Translations under genes and position numbers: made by a program
Part shown: piece by piece, positions 19,486 to 28,042 of the stretch
Position numbering within the stretch: position 1 is the stretch's first letter
Layout of the letters: every line of letters starts with the position of its first letter
Notes under the pieces: generated by a model
The model's database searches: none
The model's input: the letters and a program-made list of their open reading frames with translations, nothing else
Told to the model about the DNA's origin: nothing
Assembly: GCA_019448385.1 (NCBI GenBank)
Contig: JAGTXO010000013.1
Coordinates: 890,607-954,606, forward strand
DNA length: 64,000 bases
DNA from: Diacronema lutheri
Lineage: Eukaryota; Haptophyta; Pavlovophyceae; Pavlovales; Pavlovaceae
Direction: 5' to 3'

Positions 19486-20126
19486 ATGGCCGCAGCTGGA
19501 GCGCCGGCGCAGGTCCGAGTCGGCGTCGGGTGCATCGTCATCGACGAGGCCTTGCGGGTGCTCGTCGGCCGGCGGAAGGGGTCGCACGGCGCAGGCAAGC
19601 TTGCGCTACCCGGCGGCCACCTTGAGCTCGGCGAGAGCTGGCACGCGTGCGCTGCGCGCGAGGTCTGCCGCGCGCCGCCAACGCACGTCCCGCGCGGCGC
19701 GCGCCGTGTTGGCCAACGACGGCGGCGCCGACGCGACGCCCGCCTGTGTGCCACGCGCCGCGTCGGCTGCCGGCGACGGCGGCTGAGCGTGGCTGCGCGC
19801 CGTCGCCCCACGCTCCACGCGAGCGCGCGCAGCTGCTCGAGGAGACTGGAGTCGCCGTCGGCGATGACCTGGCGCACGTCGCGACGACAAACGACATCAT
19901 GGTGGCAGAGGGCAAGCACTACGTCACCGTGTTCATGCTCGCGCGCCTGCCCGCGGGCGCGGTCGTGCACAACCTCGAGCCGCACAAGAATCACGGCTGG
20001 GAGTGGCTCACGTGGGAGCAGCTGTCGGTCATGCCGCGTGACGGCCTTTTCATCCCACTCGCGAACCTCGTCACGTCGGGGTTCATCCCGCCGCAGCCAC
20101 CGGCGAGCGTGCCGGCGCGCGGATGA
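19486..20126 (+). CDS. NUDT15-like Nudix hydrolase
   Basis: Two exons (19486-19662 and 19833-20126) give 156 residues. Splicing at gag|gtctgc and gcgcag|ctg reconstitutes the Nudix box: GGHLELGESWHACAARE joined to LLEETGV, that is Gx5Ex7REUxEExGU. The downstream GWEWLTWEQL and DGLFIPLANLV match the NUDT15/MTH2 subgroup, which hydrolyses modified nucleotides such as methylated or oxidised (d)NTPs. The intron falls exactly inside the catalytic motif. Probably cytosolic, since no presequence is seen. Confidence 0.88.
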
Positions 20127-20357
20127 GAGCAGGGGCCGTGCGCCCGCCCGGCACGTTACGGCCGGCCTCGAGCCTAGGTTGCGCACGACGTAGTTGCGCG
20201 CGCGGCATGCTCACCTGAAGAGCCGTGCGCGACGCCCAAACGGTGACCGGCGGTGTCAGCGCCTCTCGCTCCGTGTGCACTGTGCAGTCGTAGCCTCGTA
20301 GGCGAGGCCGGTGTGGCGTGTACACAGTCGATCCACCGTCTTTGGCCCGCGGGCGCG

Positions 20358-21917
20358 ATGGCGACACGTGCGTTTTGGCTCCTGATCGGCGTCAGCACGG
20401 TGCGGGGCTGGCACGCCGCGAACGTGCCGCGCCCGGCGGCGGCGCTGCCCCTTGGAGCCTTGCGCGCGCGTCCCGCGGCCGTCTCGCTCCCCTCCGCCTC
20501 CGCGTCGTCGCCGTCGGCGCCGCGGACGCTCTCGGACTGTGAGCGCGCATTCCTTCGGCTATACCCGAAGCCTGTCTACCCGCCGTACAGCGGGATCGTG
20601 GACGAGCTCTTCAGCAGCCTGGTGCTCACGCTCGCCGACAGCCGTTTCCAGTACTCGCGCCTCTTCGCGCTCGGCATGTACACGATCCTTTCGCAGGCGC
20701 TCGCCAAGCCGCCATCCATCGAGCGCGGCGTCGAGAACCGGCCGACCAACGAAGAGCTCGCGGCCGCCGTGTGCGCAGCGCTCGGGCTCGATTGGACGAC
20801 AATTGAGCGTGACGGCAGAGGTGCGCGCAGCGCGTCTTACGCTCTCGTCGCCGCGCCCAGCGCCCTGCGCCCACCGAGGGCCTATGACCGGGCACCGCGG
20901 CAACCTCACTCATTGCGCATGCTCGCGCGCGGCGCGGCCGTTGTCGTTGCGCGGCGCGCTCGCGTGTGACGGCCTGCAGCCATGCTCGATTGGGCGTCTG
21001 GGCTGTCCGAGGCCGAGCTCTTCGCCATCGCGCGCGGCACTGGCGCGGCCGCGACGGCGGAGGTGGGCGCCGCGGCAGCTGACAGCGCGCCGGCGTCGGC
21101 CGTGCAGGCGGAGGCCGAGCCGCGGACAGCGGGCGGAGGCGGGGCGGGTCCATTTGGCGCGATGCGCTCGCTCTTCGCGCGCGGCACACCGGGCACAGCT
21201 GACGGCGCCGGCGCGGGCGGTCGCGCCTCGAGCGGCGTGGGCAGCGCGGCGCGCGAGGGCGCGGAGGAGCTCCGCGCGCTCGCCTTGAACAAGTACGCGT
21301 TCTACCACCTAAGCATTGGGATCGCGCTGCACGCGCTCGTCATGCACTGCACCGTGCAGTCGAAGCCGCGGCGCGTCGCGCTCGCCGAGCTGAGCACCGC
21401 GCTCGGCCTCAAGGAGGCGAAGGTGCTTCGCGAGCACGATTGGTGGCTTGGGGCCCTCGAGCGCGTGCACGATTCGGAGGAGCGCCGACTCGTGCGCGCC
21501 GCGCAGCGCGCGCGCCGCGCAGCGCGCGCGAGAGCGGCGGGGGCGATGCGCCGTGCGCGAGGGTGGCAGGTGTGGTGCCACGATGGCGGTCGGCTGCACG
21601 ATGGCGGTCGGCTGCGCGCTGTCGCCTGCGCGCGCGCTGTCGCGCGGCCGCTCACGCGAGACGATCTGTACCCGATCGCGTGCCGCTGTCCTTTGCCCAC
21701 GCGCGCCGCTCAGGACGATGAGGTTCGCACGCTTCAGCAGGTGGCCACCAAGCTGCAGGTCGAGGCCGCAGAGGCGCGCCGCCTGGCCGACGAGGCTGAC
21801 GGCATTGCGTCGCCGCCACCTCCTGCCGAGGTCGCGATGGCTGCAGACCCCGTGGAGGGCGGCGCGCGCGCAGATGCAGGCGCTGCGCCAGAGCAGCCCA
21901 CGCCACCTGCGGAATGA
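20358..21917 (+). CDS. Thylakoid formation protein Thf1/Psb29-like
   Basis: Three exons (20358-20820, 20980-21464, 21714-21917) give 383 residues. The N-terminus (AFWLLIGVSTVRGWHA, then an Ala/Pro/Ser-rich stretch) fits a bipartite presequence for a secondary plastid. The domain starts with RTLSDCERAFLRLYPKPVYPPYSGIVDELF and continues with FQYSRLFALGMYTIL, as in Psb29. The intron-1 junction restores ERDGRAMLDWASGLSE. Thf1 supports thylakoid biogenesis and photosystem II stability. A glycine/alanine-rich insert (about 175-245) interrupts the domain. The second donor could alternatively be about 24 nt further on. The tail is a short coiled coil then an acidic, disordered end. Confidence 0.78.
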
Positions 21918-22017
21918 TGCGATGATCCGGAACTCACGGCAGCGATGTGGTGACTGACTCCCCTACTCTGTCGGTGATGAATCTGACCTCGAGAGCGGGC
22001 GCCAGCTGGCCAGTGGC

Positions 22018-23361
22018 TTACGCGCAGGGCCCGGCTCCGGCCATTCTGTCCGCAGGGGGGGCGCACGGGCCTCCGGCCAACGAGCCTCCGGCCACCTGAG
22101 AGGGTGCCGGCTCGGCGCGCGGCTCGACGCACCGCGCGCCGCGCGCACCGTGTTTGCGCCGGCCGCCCCGCGGGCGAGGCCTGCGCGCGCCGGCGCGGCC
22201 GCAGCCGTCCGCCCACAGCTCGACCACGCACGTGCCCTCCTCGGCGCGCACGAGGAGCTCGGGCAGCGCGGGCGCGGGCGCGGGCGCGGAGTGGGCGGCT
22301 GGCGCGGCCGCGAGCGGCTTGGGCGCGATGCGCCATACATGCCCGACATACGTGTGCTGCACCTGGATGCCGAGCGCGGGGATAACGCCGTATTCGTGCT
22401 CTCCGCCCGTCGAGTCGACCCACACGAGCACCGCGTCCCTCCCCGAGCCGTTTCGCAGCACAAGCTTGCTCGGCGCGCCATCGACGCCGACCGAACGGCG
22501 CAGCTCGTCGGGCGCGCCCGGCGCGAGGGGCGAGAGCGCGCGGCTCGGCTGGGCGCCGGCGGCCGCCTCGCGAGCGTACGCGCCGTGGCTGCCATCGTAC
22601 AGCGCGCCGAGTAGCGCGAAACCCGCCGGGTCGTACCGAGCGAGGCCGGCCGGCCCCGGCGCGGGCGTGCGCGCGCCGCCGTCGACGAACTCGCCGTGCG
22701 ACCCAAAGTACCACATGGAAAGTTCCGCCCAGTACTCGGAGGCGTTGGAGCCAGCGTACGCGCGCGAGCCGTCGGCGCGCGTCCACAGGCCCGCCGCAAC
22801 GGCCGCGGCGTGCGTCTCGCGTATCGTGTGCACGGCCGCAGCGGGCAGCCCGTAGTCCATAATCGCGTGCGCAAACTCGTGGGTGAGGATGTCGCGCCCG
22901 CGGTAGCACGGGTCGTCGTCAATGTTGAGCAAATTCTCCTCGCCGCACGAGGACTTGAGCCCACCCATCCCGCGCGAGCGCTGGTCGACGGTCACGCCGG
23001 CTTCCGCCGTGTACCCGCCGTCGACGCCCTTCATGTGCGCGTGCTCGGGCAGGTCGGACGTCACCTGGCCGCGGCCGATGACGTGCACCGCCGCGTCAAG
23101 CGTGAGAAGCCGCTCGATCACCGAGTCGGGCAGGCCGGCGAGCTGGCGCGAGAGGCGGTCGGCCGCGACGACCAGCGCCGCGTCCTCGACACACTTCGCA
23201 GCGCGCACCGGGATCCCGCGCACGCGCACCGCCTTTGCAAAGAAGGGGTGGTCGACCGCGACGATCTGGCGCGCGCACCGCAGCCGCTGGCACGCGCGCT
23301 CGGCGTCGGGCAGGAGCGGCGTCTTGCCCTGCCGCACGACGCGCGTCGAGCGCAGCTTCAT
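22018..23361 (-). CDS. Zinc metallopeptidase fused to a VHL-like beta domain
   Basis: Single-exon gene of 447 residues. A zinc peptidase signature HEFAHAI lies near residue 161, with NASEYWAELSMWYFG about 60 residues on as a likely site of the third ligand (a gluzincin-like pattern). No signal peptide is seen. Residues about 297-345 (LVLRNGSGRDAVLVWVDS, then EYGVIPALGIQVQHTYVGHVWRI) resemble the beta domain of the von Hippel-Lindau protein: an N-rich opening strand, VW.., and GH.W at the end. In animals that domain binds hydroxyproline peptides in an E3 ligase. The last 100 residues are low-complexity. The substrate is unknown. Confidence 0.72.
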   Translation of the reverse strand: MKLRSTRVVRQGKTPLLPDAERACQRLRCARQIVAVDHPFFAKAVRVRGIPVRAAKCVEDAALVVAADRLSRQLAGLPDSVIERLLTLDAAVHVIGRGQVTSDLPEHAHMKGVDGGYTAEAGVTVDQRSRGMGGLKSSCGEENLLNIDDDPCYRGRDILTHEFAHAIMDYGLPAAAVHTIRETHAAAVAAGLWTRADGSRAYAGSNASEYWAELSMWYFGSHGEFVDGGARTPAPGPAGLARYDPAGFALLGALYDGSHGAYAREAAAGAQPSRALSPLAPGAPDELRRSVGVDGAPSKLVLRNGSGRDAVLVWVDSTGGEHEYGVIPALGIQVQHTYVGHVWRIAPKPLAAAPAAHSAPAPAPALPELLVRAEEGTCVVELWADGCGRAGARRPRPRGGRRKHGARGARCVEPRAEPAPSQVAGGSLAGGPCAPPADRMAGAGPCA

Positions 23362-23510
23362 CCACGTCCAGCCACACGCGCACCTTCGGCCGCTCTTGCG
23401 GAGGGGGGGGACTCAAAAGTGAAGTCGAAACTACTCCGGAGGTTCCGAGCTCCCGACGGTTGTGAGTCAAGCGTGATGAAAGCGACAACGACCAACGTCA
23501 AGGACGAGTG

Positions 23511-24230
23511 TCACGGTGTCACGTCGACGGCGGCCTCGTACGTGAGCTCGGTGCTGCGCAGCACGTAGGCGCTGCGGCCGCTTGGCAGCGGGCGGCGTAG
23601 CGCGACGAGCTCGCGCGCGAGCGTGGCGAGCTGCGCGTCCGAGTCGGCGGCAGGCGGCAGCGCGGCACACTCGCCGAGGCGCGCCTCGACGCGCCGCGCG
23701 AGGAGCTCGCGGCACGCGTAGCTGAGGGCGGGGTGAAAGCTGCCGTGCGCGACGGCCTCGAGTGGCAACCATTCAGACGTTGTGTACTCCTGTGCATCAA
23801 GCCGCACGCGGCCCGCCTCGTCCGCGGTGAGCTGCGTGGAGAGCACGAGTTGCAGGTCGCATGTGCCGTTGGTTTGCGGCTCCTGCACCCGCCTGTCCCA
23901 TGCGAGCGAGGCAGCGCACACGAAGCGGATGCGCTCGGCTGGCACGTCTAGCCCGAGCTCGCGCTTCAGAATCCGCGCGCACGAGCTCGCAGGCGTGTCG
24001 CCCGGCAGCATGCGGCCGCCGATGAACCACCAGTCCGGCTGCGGGTGCACGCTGCGCTTGCCGACGAGCACGCGGCTACCGTCGACCGAGGTAACGAGCA
24101 AGTCGGTGCAGCCCTTAACGATCGAATCCAGCGCCTCGCCATACTCCTTGTCCCGGAGGAACTTGCGGTGCGACACGAACTCGCCCGTAGCAAAGTGCGG
24201 CACGCCCACCGCAACCATTGCCTCTGCCAT
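23511..24230 (-). CDS. Nudix-fold protein with divergent Nudix box
   Basis: Single-exon gene of 239 residues. The Nudix region reads [30 protein letters not shown] (residues about 68-97, given here in pieces: GGRMLPGDT, then [11 protein letters not shown]). The first box glutamate is aspartate and one of the paired EE residues is absent (RELGLD instead of REUxEE), so catalysis is doubtful. Flanking segments [17 protein letters not shown] and [11 protein letters not shown] fit the fold. It is divergent from the DUF1348 gene with 83 bp between starts. It may be a nucleotide-binding or weakly active hydrolase. Confidence 0.7.
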   Translation of the reverse strand: MAEAMVAVGVPHFATGEFVSHRKFLRDKEYGEALDSIVKGCTDLLVTSVDGSRVLVGKRSVHPQPDWWFIGGRMLPGDTPASSCARILKRELGLDVPAERIRFVCAASLAWDRRVQEPQTNGTCDLQLVLSTQLTADEAGRVRLDAQEYTTSEWLPLEAVAHGSFHPALSYACRELLARRVEARLGECAALPPAADSDAQLATLARELVALRRPLPSGRSAYVLRSTELTYEAAVDVTP

Positions 24231-24313
24231 CGCTCAACTTTTCGCGGGCACCCTTCAGATCATTCAGCTTTGGCGTCCAACCTCGGCAGCCGCTGCGTCG
24301 GCGATCCTTTCGC

Positions 24314-24778
24314 ATGTCACGCCCGCCTCTGCCGCCGTTCAACTCGGAGACGGCCGCGCAGAAGGCGCGCGCGGCCGAGGACGCGTGGAATTCTCGCGAC
24401 TCGGACCGCGTGGCCCTCGCCTACACACCGAACACGCGCTGGCGCAATCGGAACGAGTTCCACGTCGGGCGCGACGCGGTGCACGGCTTCCTCACGCGCA
24501 AGTGGAGGCGCGAGCTGGAGTACCGGCTGATCAAGGAGGTGTGGGCGTTCACGGGCAACCGCATCGCCGTGCGCTTCGCCTACGAATTTCGCGACGACTC
24601 GGGCAACTGGTTCCGCGCGTATGGCAACGAGAATTGGCACTTCGACGAGCACGGGCTGATGGAGGAGCGGCACGCCAGCATCAACGAACTGCCGATCAAG
24701 GAGTCGGAGCGCCTTTTCCACTGGCCACTCGGCGCCCGGCCAGCCGACCACAAGGGCTTGAGCGAGCTCGGCCTGTAG
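24314..24778 (+). CDS. DUF1348 / SnoaL-like (NTF2-fold) protein
   Basis: Single-exon gene of 154 residues that matches the DUF1348 family over its full length: [20 protein letters not shown] at the start, [50 protein letters not shown], and a closing [13 protein letters not shown]. The family adopts the NTF2-like cone fold; its activity is not established. It is common in bacteria, fungi and some algae. The absence of introns and the close match to a mainly bacterial family would fit horizontal transfer, but that is inference. Confidence 0.88.
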   Translation: MSRPPLPPFNSETAAQKARAAEDAWNSRDSDRVALAYTPNTRWRNRNEFHVGRDAVHGFLTRKWRRELEYRLIKEVWAFTGNRIAVRFAYEFRDDSGNWFRAYGNENWHFDEHGLMEERHASINELPIKESERLFHWPLGARPADHKGLSELGL

Positions 24779-25021
24779 CGCGCGGTGCACCGGACCGCGC
24801 CTCGCGCTCGCGCCGCCGGCTCGGGGCTGAGCATCGACAGCTCAGGGCCCCTCCTGTCGGCCAGCCCGCAGGAGCCATCGGCAGGGTCGCACGTTGAAAA
24901 GAGGGCGGTGCGTCGGCTTGAGGCGAGCCTCAGCCGCCTCTTGATCATTTGCTTTCACTTCTGGTCAGCAACGAAACGCAGCCAAGCCTCCCCTTCCCCT
25001 TCCAGGCCACACCGTGAGCCC

Positions 25022-25993
25022 ATGAACGTGGACAGCGCGACGAACGCGGGGCAGCGCGGCAGTCCCAGTGAGCCCGAGCTCAATCAGGCGGCGAAGGACA
25101 AGCTCGCACGCTACAAGGCGCTCGGCGCCGAGGCATTTGACCCGCTCGACAGCGCGTGGAACGTCAAGCTCCCGCGCGTCGCTTCGACGACGGCTGAGCG
25201 CACGCCGTATTTCACGGTGAACGACGTCGGCGCGATCACGTACGACCGGTCGGCCTTCATGAGCAAGCTCGAGTTCCCGACGACCTCGGCTCGCGCTTGC
25301 CCAAAGGTTGTGATCTCGCCCTCGGGCCCATACCGGCTCGGCAACACCGCCGAGCGCTACTTCTCGGACGTCGGCGTCAAGCTCGAGCACCCCGGCGGCG
25401 AGACTTTCCTCACGCATTTGATCGTGCCTGGCGCTGTGCTCGTCGGCGTGAGCGAGGCCCAGCGTGCCAGGGCGTGCGACGAGCAGCCGTCGTGCGCGAG
25501 CCGCTGCTTGGGCAAGGAGTTTTGCCGCCTCGGCCTTCCGCTCTCGTCCATGTTCCCCGTGCTCATGCCGATTCTGCGCCACACGGGCGTGACGGGGTCG
25601 ACCGTGATCAGCGACGAGTACGTTTGGATGAGCGCGGGTTGGGGCAACCGCTTCTGCCCTTGCAGGTTCGCCTACGTCAACGAGGAGCGTGAGCAGGCGA
25701 GCGTGACGGACCAGCTGGCGGTGCACGAGCTCCTCAAGGGCAAGTCATCCCTCGGCGTGGCGACAGTTGTCGTGTCCATCAACTTTGCGCAGACGACGAC
25801 GGACGAGACAGCCGACTTTGACTTCGATCGCTCGGATGCGCGCCTGAGCGTGGAGCTGTTCAACTTTTCCCACAAGAAAAGCGGCGACTGGACAAGCGGC
25901 GCGCCAACGGTCGCGAGCGCGGGCAGCGCCGTCGATGTACGAGCCGCGATGGCGGACGTGATGCCTGTCGACTCGACTCTCGAGCGGCTCTGA
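25022..25993 (+). CDS. Unrecognised 323-residue protein
   Basis: Single-exon frame starting at the ATG at 25022, with no family I recognise. It has no signal peptide or membrane segment. The N-terminal 90 residues are hydrophilic. The middle has ACPKVVISPSGPYRLGNTAE and a valine-rich stretch FLTHLIVPGAVLVGVSEA. A cysteine cluster (CDEQPSCASRCLGKEFC, then FCPC) could bind a metal or form disulfides. The final third (LGVATVVVSINFAQ, then RLSVELFNF) looks like beta strands. Amino-acid composition is balanced, unlike GC-driven spurious frames, so I consider it a real gene. Its 3' end is close (35 bp) to the convergent Myb gene. Confidence 0.65.
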   Translation: MNVDSATNAGQRGSPSEPELNQAAKDKLARYKALGAEAFDPLDSAWNVKLPRVASTTAERTPYFTVNDVGAITYDRSAFMSKLEFPTTSARACPKVVISPSGPYRLGNTAERYFSDVGVKLEHPGGETFLTHLIVPGAVLVGVSEAQRARACDEQPSCASRCLGKEFCRLGLPLSSMFPVLMPILRHTGVTGSTVISDEYVWMSAGWGNRFCPCRFAYVNEEREQASVTDQLAVHELLKGKSSLGVATVVVSINFAQTTTDETADFDFDRSDARLSVELFNFSHKKSGDWTSGAPTVASAGSAVDVRAAMADVMPVDSTLERL

Positions 25994-26027
25994 TGATTGC
26001 GAGCAGTGAAAATATGCACTGACTACC

Positions 26028-27824
26028 TCAGCGGCGCGGTGTGTAGCCCGCATGGTCGCCCCCACCGTTGGACATGCTCGACGAGCGGCGCTTTCCCGGA
26101 GAAACGCCAAGCGCATCGGCGAGGAAGCTGAGCGAAAATTCCTTGCCCAGGCTGACGAGCTTGTGGAAGGAGGAAGAGCCCGTGCGCTCGAGCGGAGGCG
26201 GGACGGCAAGGAATTGCGGCGAGGGCAGCACGCCGCCCGCGCCCGCCGCGTCCGTGCCGTTTGCATCCACAATCGGCAGCCCAAGCCTGCGCAGGTCGTG
26301 CTCGATTGACTCGGCGTCAATCCCGCCGCCCTCATTGGCGGAGAAGCCACGCACGAGCGACGGCGCGAGCGCCGGCACGCGCGCCGCGCCGTTTGGCGGC
26401 GCGGGCGGCGCGGCGTGGACGCCCGAGCTCTGCGCGTGCTCGGCAGACCCGCCGCCGGACATTCCGGTGGAGGGCATGGCCGCGGCGGCGGCGGCGGCGG
26501 CGGCGGCGTGTTGCCCGGACGCCGAGCCACCGCCGAGCGAGCGCAGCCACGAGAAGGAGAAGTCGCGCGACAGGTTGAGAAGCTTCTCAATCGAGCTCGA
26601 GTTTCGTCCAAGCTCGGCGGGCGGCGAGGGCAGCGCACCACGTTGCGCTTCCGGCCCAGCGCCCGCGCCGGCGCCTGCGCCACCGAGCACGACCGCGCCG
26701 CCGCTCGTGGCCCCCCGCGACGAGCCGGCGCTGCCGGGCAGCGGCGCGTCGATCCGCCCCTCCGCCAAAAGGCTCTGCAGCGCATCGAGTCCGATGCGGC
26801 CAGAGGCGGTCGGCTCTAGCCGCGCGCCGCCTCCCGACGCGCCGCGCGCGATGGGCGCCGGTTCAAAATTGGGCGGCGCGAGCGGCGGAGCGTTGAACGG
26901 GCACGTGTGCCCGCGCTTGGGCTGCCCGCACTTACGGCACTTGTACCCCGGCACCTGGTCGGGCGGGAGCGCGTGCACGTCGACCCCCTCGCCAACCATG
27001 GATTGCCGCCATGACTCGCCTTCTTCCAGACGCTTCCACCGGTTGCGCACGGCGTTGTCGGTACGGCCGGGCAGCGCTTTTGCGATCTGCGTCCACTTGA
27101 AGCCAAAGCGCTGCACGCCGTCGCGGATCAGCTGGTCCTCGTGTGGCGCCTGTGCAGACCAGGGAGGGAAGGGGTGGGGTGGGGTGGGGTGGGGAGCAGC
27201 AGCAGGAGCAGGAGCGCCGTGCGCGCGTCAGACGAGCGCGGCGCTGGTCTGGCGGGTGGCACGGAGCTGGTCCCACGCAAGAGGGCAAGTTGATGTAGCG
27301 TTCGTGCCGCGCGTACGCTATCGCACGTAGCGCATGGCTTGGGTTTCTGGCAGGGTGTCCGCGCGCTCGGGCGTGCAAGCGAGCGTGCGCGCGGCCGCTT
27401 TCGCCTGCGCAGCGCGGCCCACGGACCAAACCCACGCACGCCTCGCGCGCGCGCGCACCCATTCAATGAACTTTGCATCTGCGGCTGCGGCCTTCTTGCG
27501 CGCGGCGGCGCTGAGGCCGTCGGAGCTGTCGCCACGCGCCGCGCCGCGCGATGCACCAGCGGACTCGTCGCACTCAAGCTCGGAGGAACCATCGTCGCCC
27601 GTCGATGTGCCCCCGCTGCCCTTAGCGCCGCCCTTGCCCCCGCCGCCGTGGCCCGCCTTGCGCGTCCATTTGCTCTTCGACGCGTCGTCGCGCCCGTTTG
27701 ATCGTCGCTTGCTGCCGACGAGCGGCTCGGAGGAGGGATCAAACGGTGGCAGGCCGGGAACGCCGTTCGCGTAGCCAGCGTATTCGGGCGGCACCCCGTT
27801 GGCGAGGCTCTGCTCCGCGCCCAT
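26028..27824 (-). CDS. Myb/SANT transcription factor with CxxC zinc motif
   Basis: Two exons on minus (27824-27459 and 27149-26028) give 495 residues. The junction rebuilds a full Myb repeat: EW|APHEDQLIRDGVQRFG then KWTQIAKALPGRTDNAVRNRW (about residues 120-160). A short zinc-knuckle-like motif CRKCGQPKRGHTC follows (about 192-204), a pairing seen in protist Myb proteins. The C-terminal part is disordered, with poly-Ala and two related amphipathic motifs, EKLLNLSRDFSFSWL and HKLVSLGKEFSLSFL, which could bind a partner. Nuclear location and DNA binding are inferred from the Myb repeat. Confidence 0.82.
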
Positions 27825-28042
27825 TTGGTGCGTGGCCAGCCGCCCCTGCAGGGAGGCGAGCGTCCGATTTTCTGAACCACGTTTTGAAGTTGCATTTTTT
27901 TCTGATTTTCTGGCCACGGACTGATGTGCCACGTTGGCGCCAAGTTGGCGCCGTTGGCGGGAGGGCTGGCGCCTGCCTCGTGAAGTGCGTGTGCTCCCCC
28001 CCACCTGTGCCCTCTACGGTCAGCGTACGCGGCCGCGCGCGC

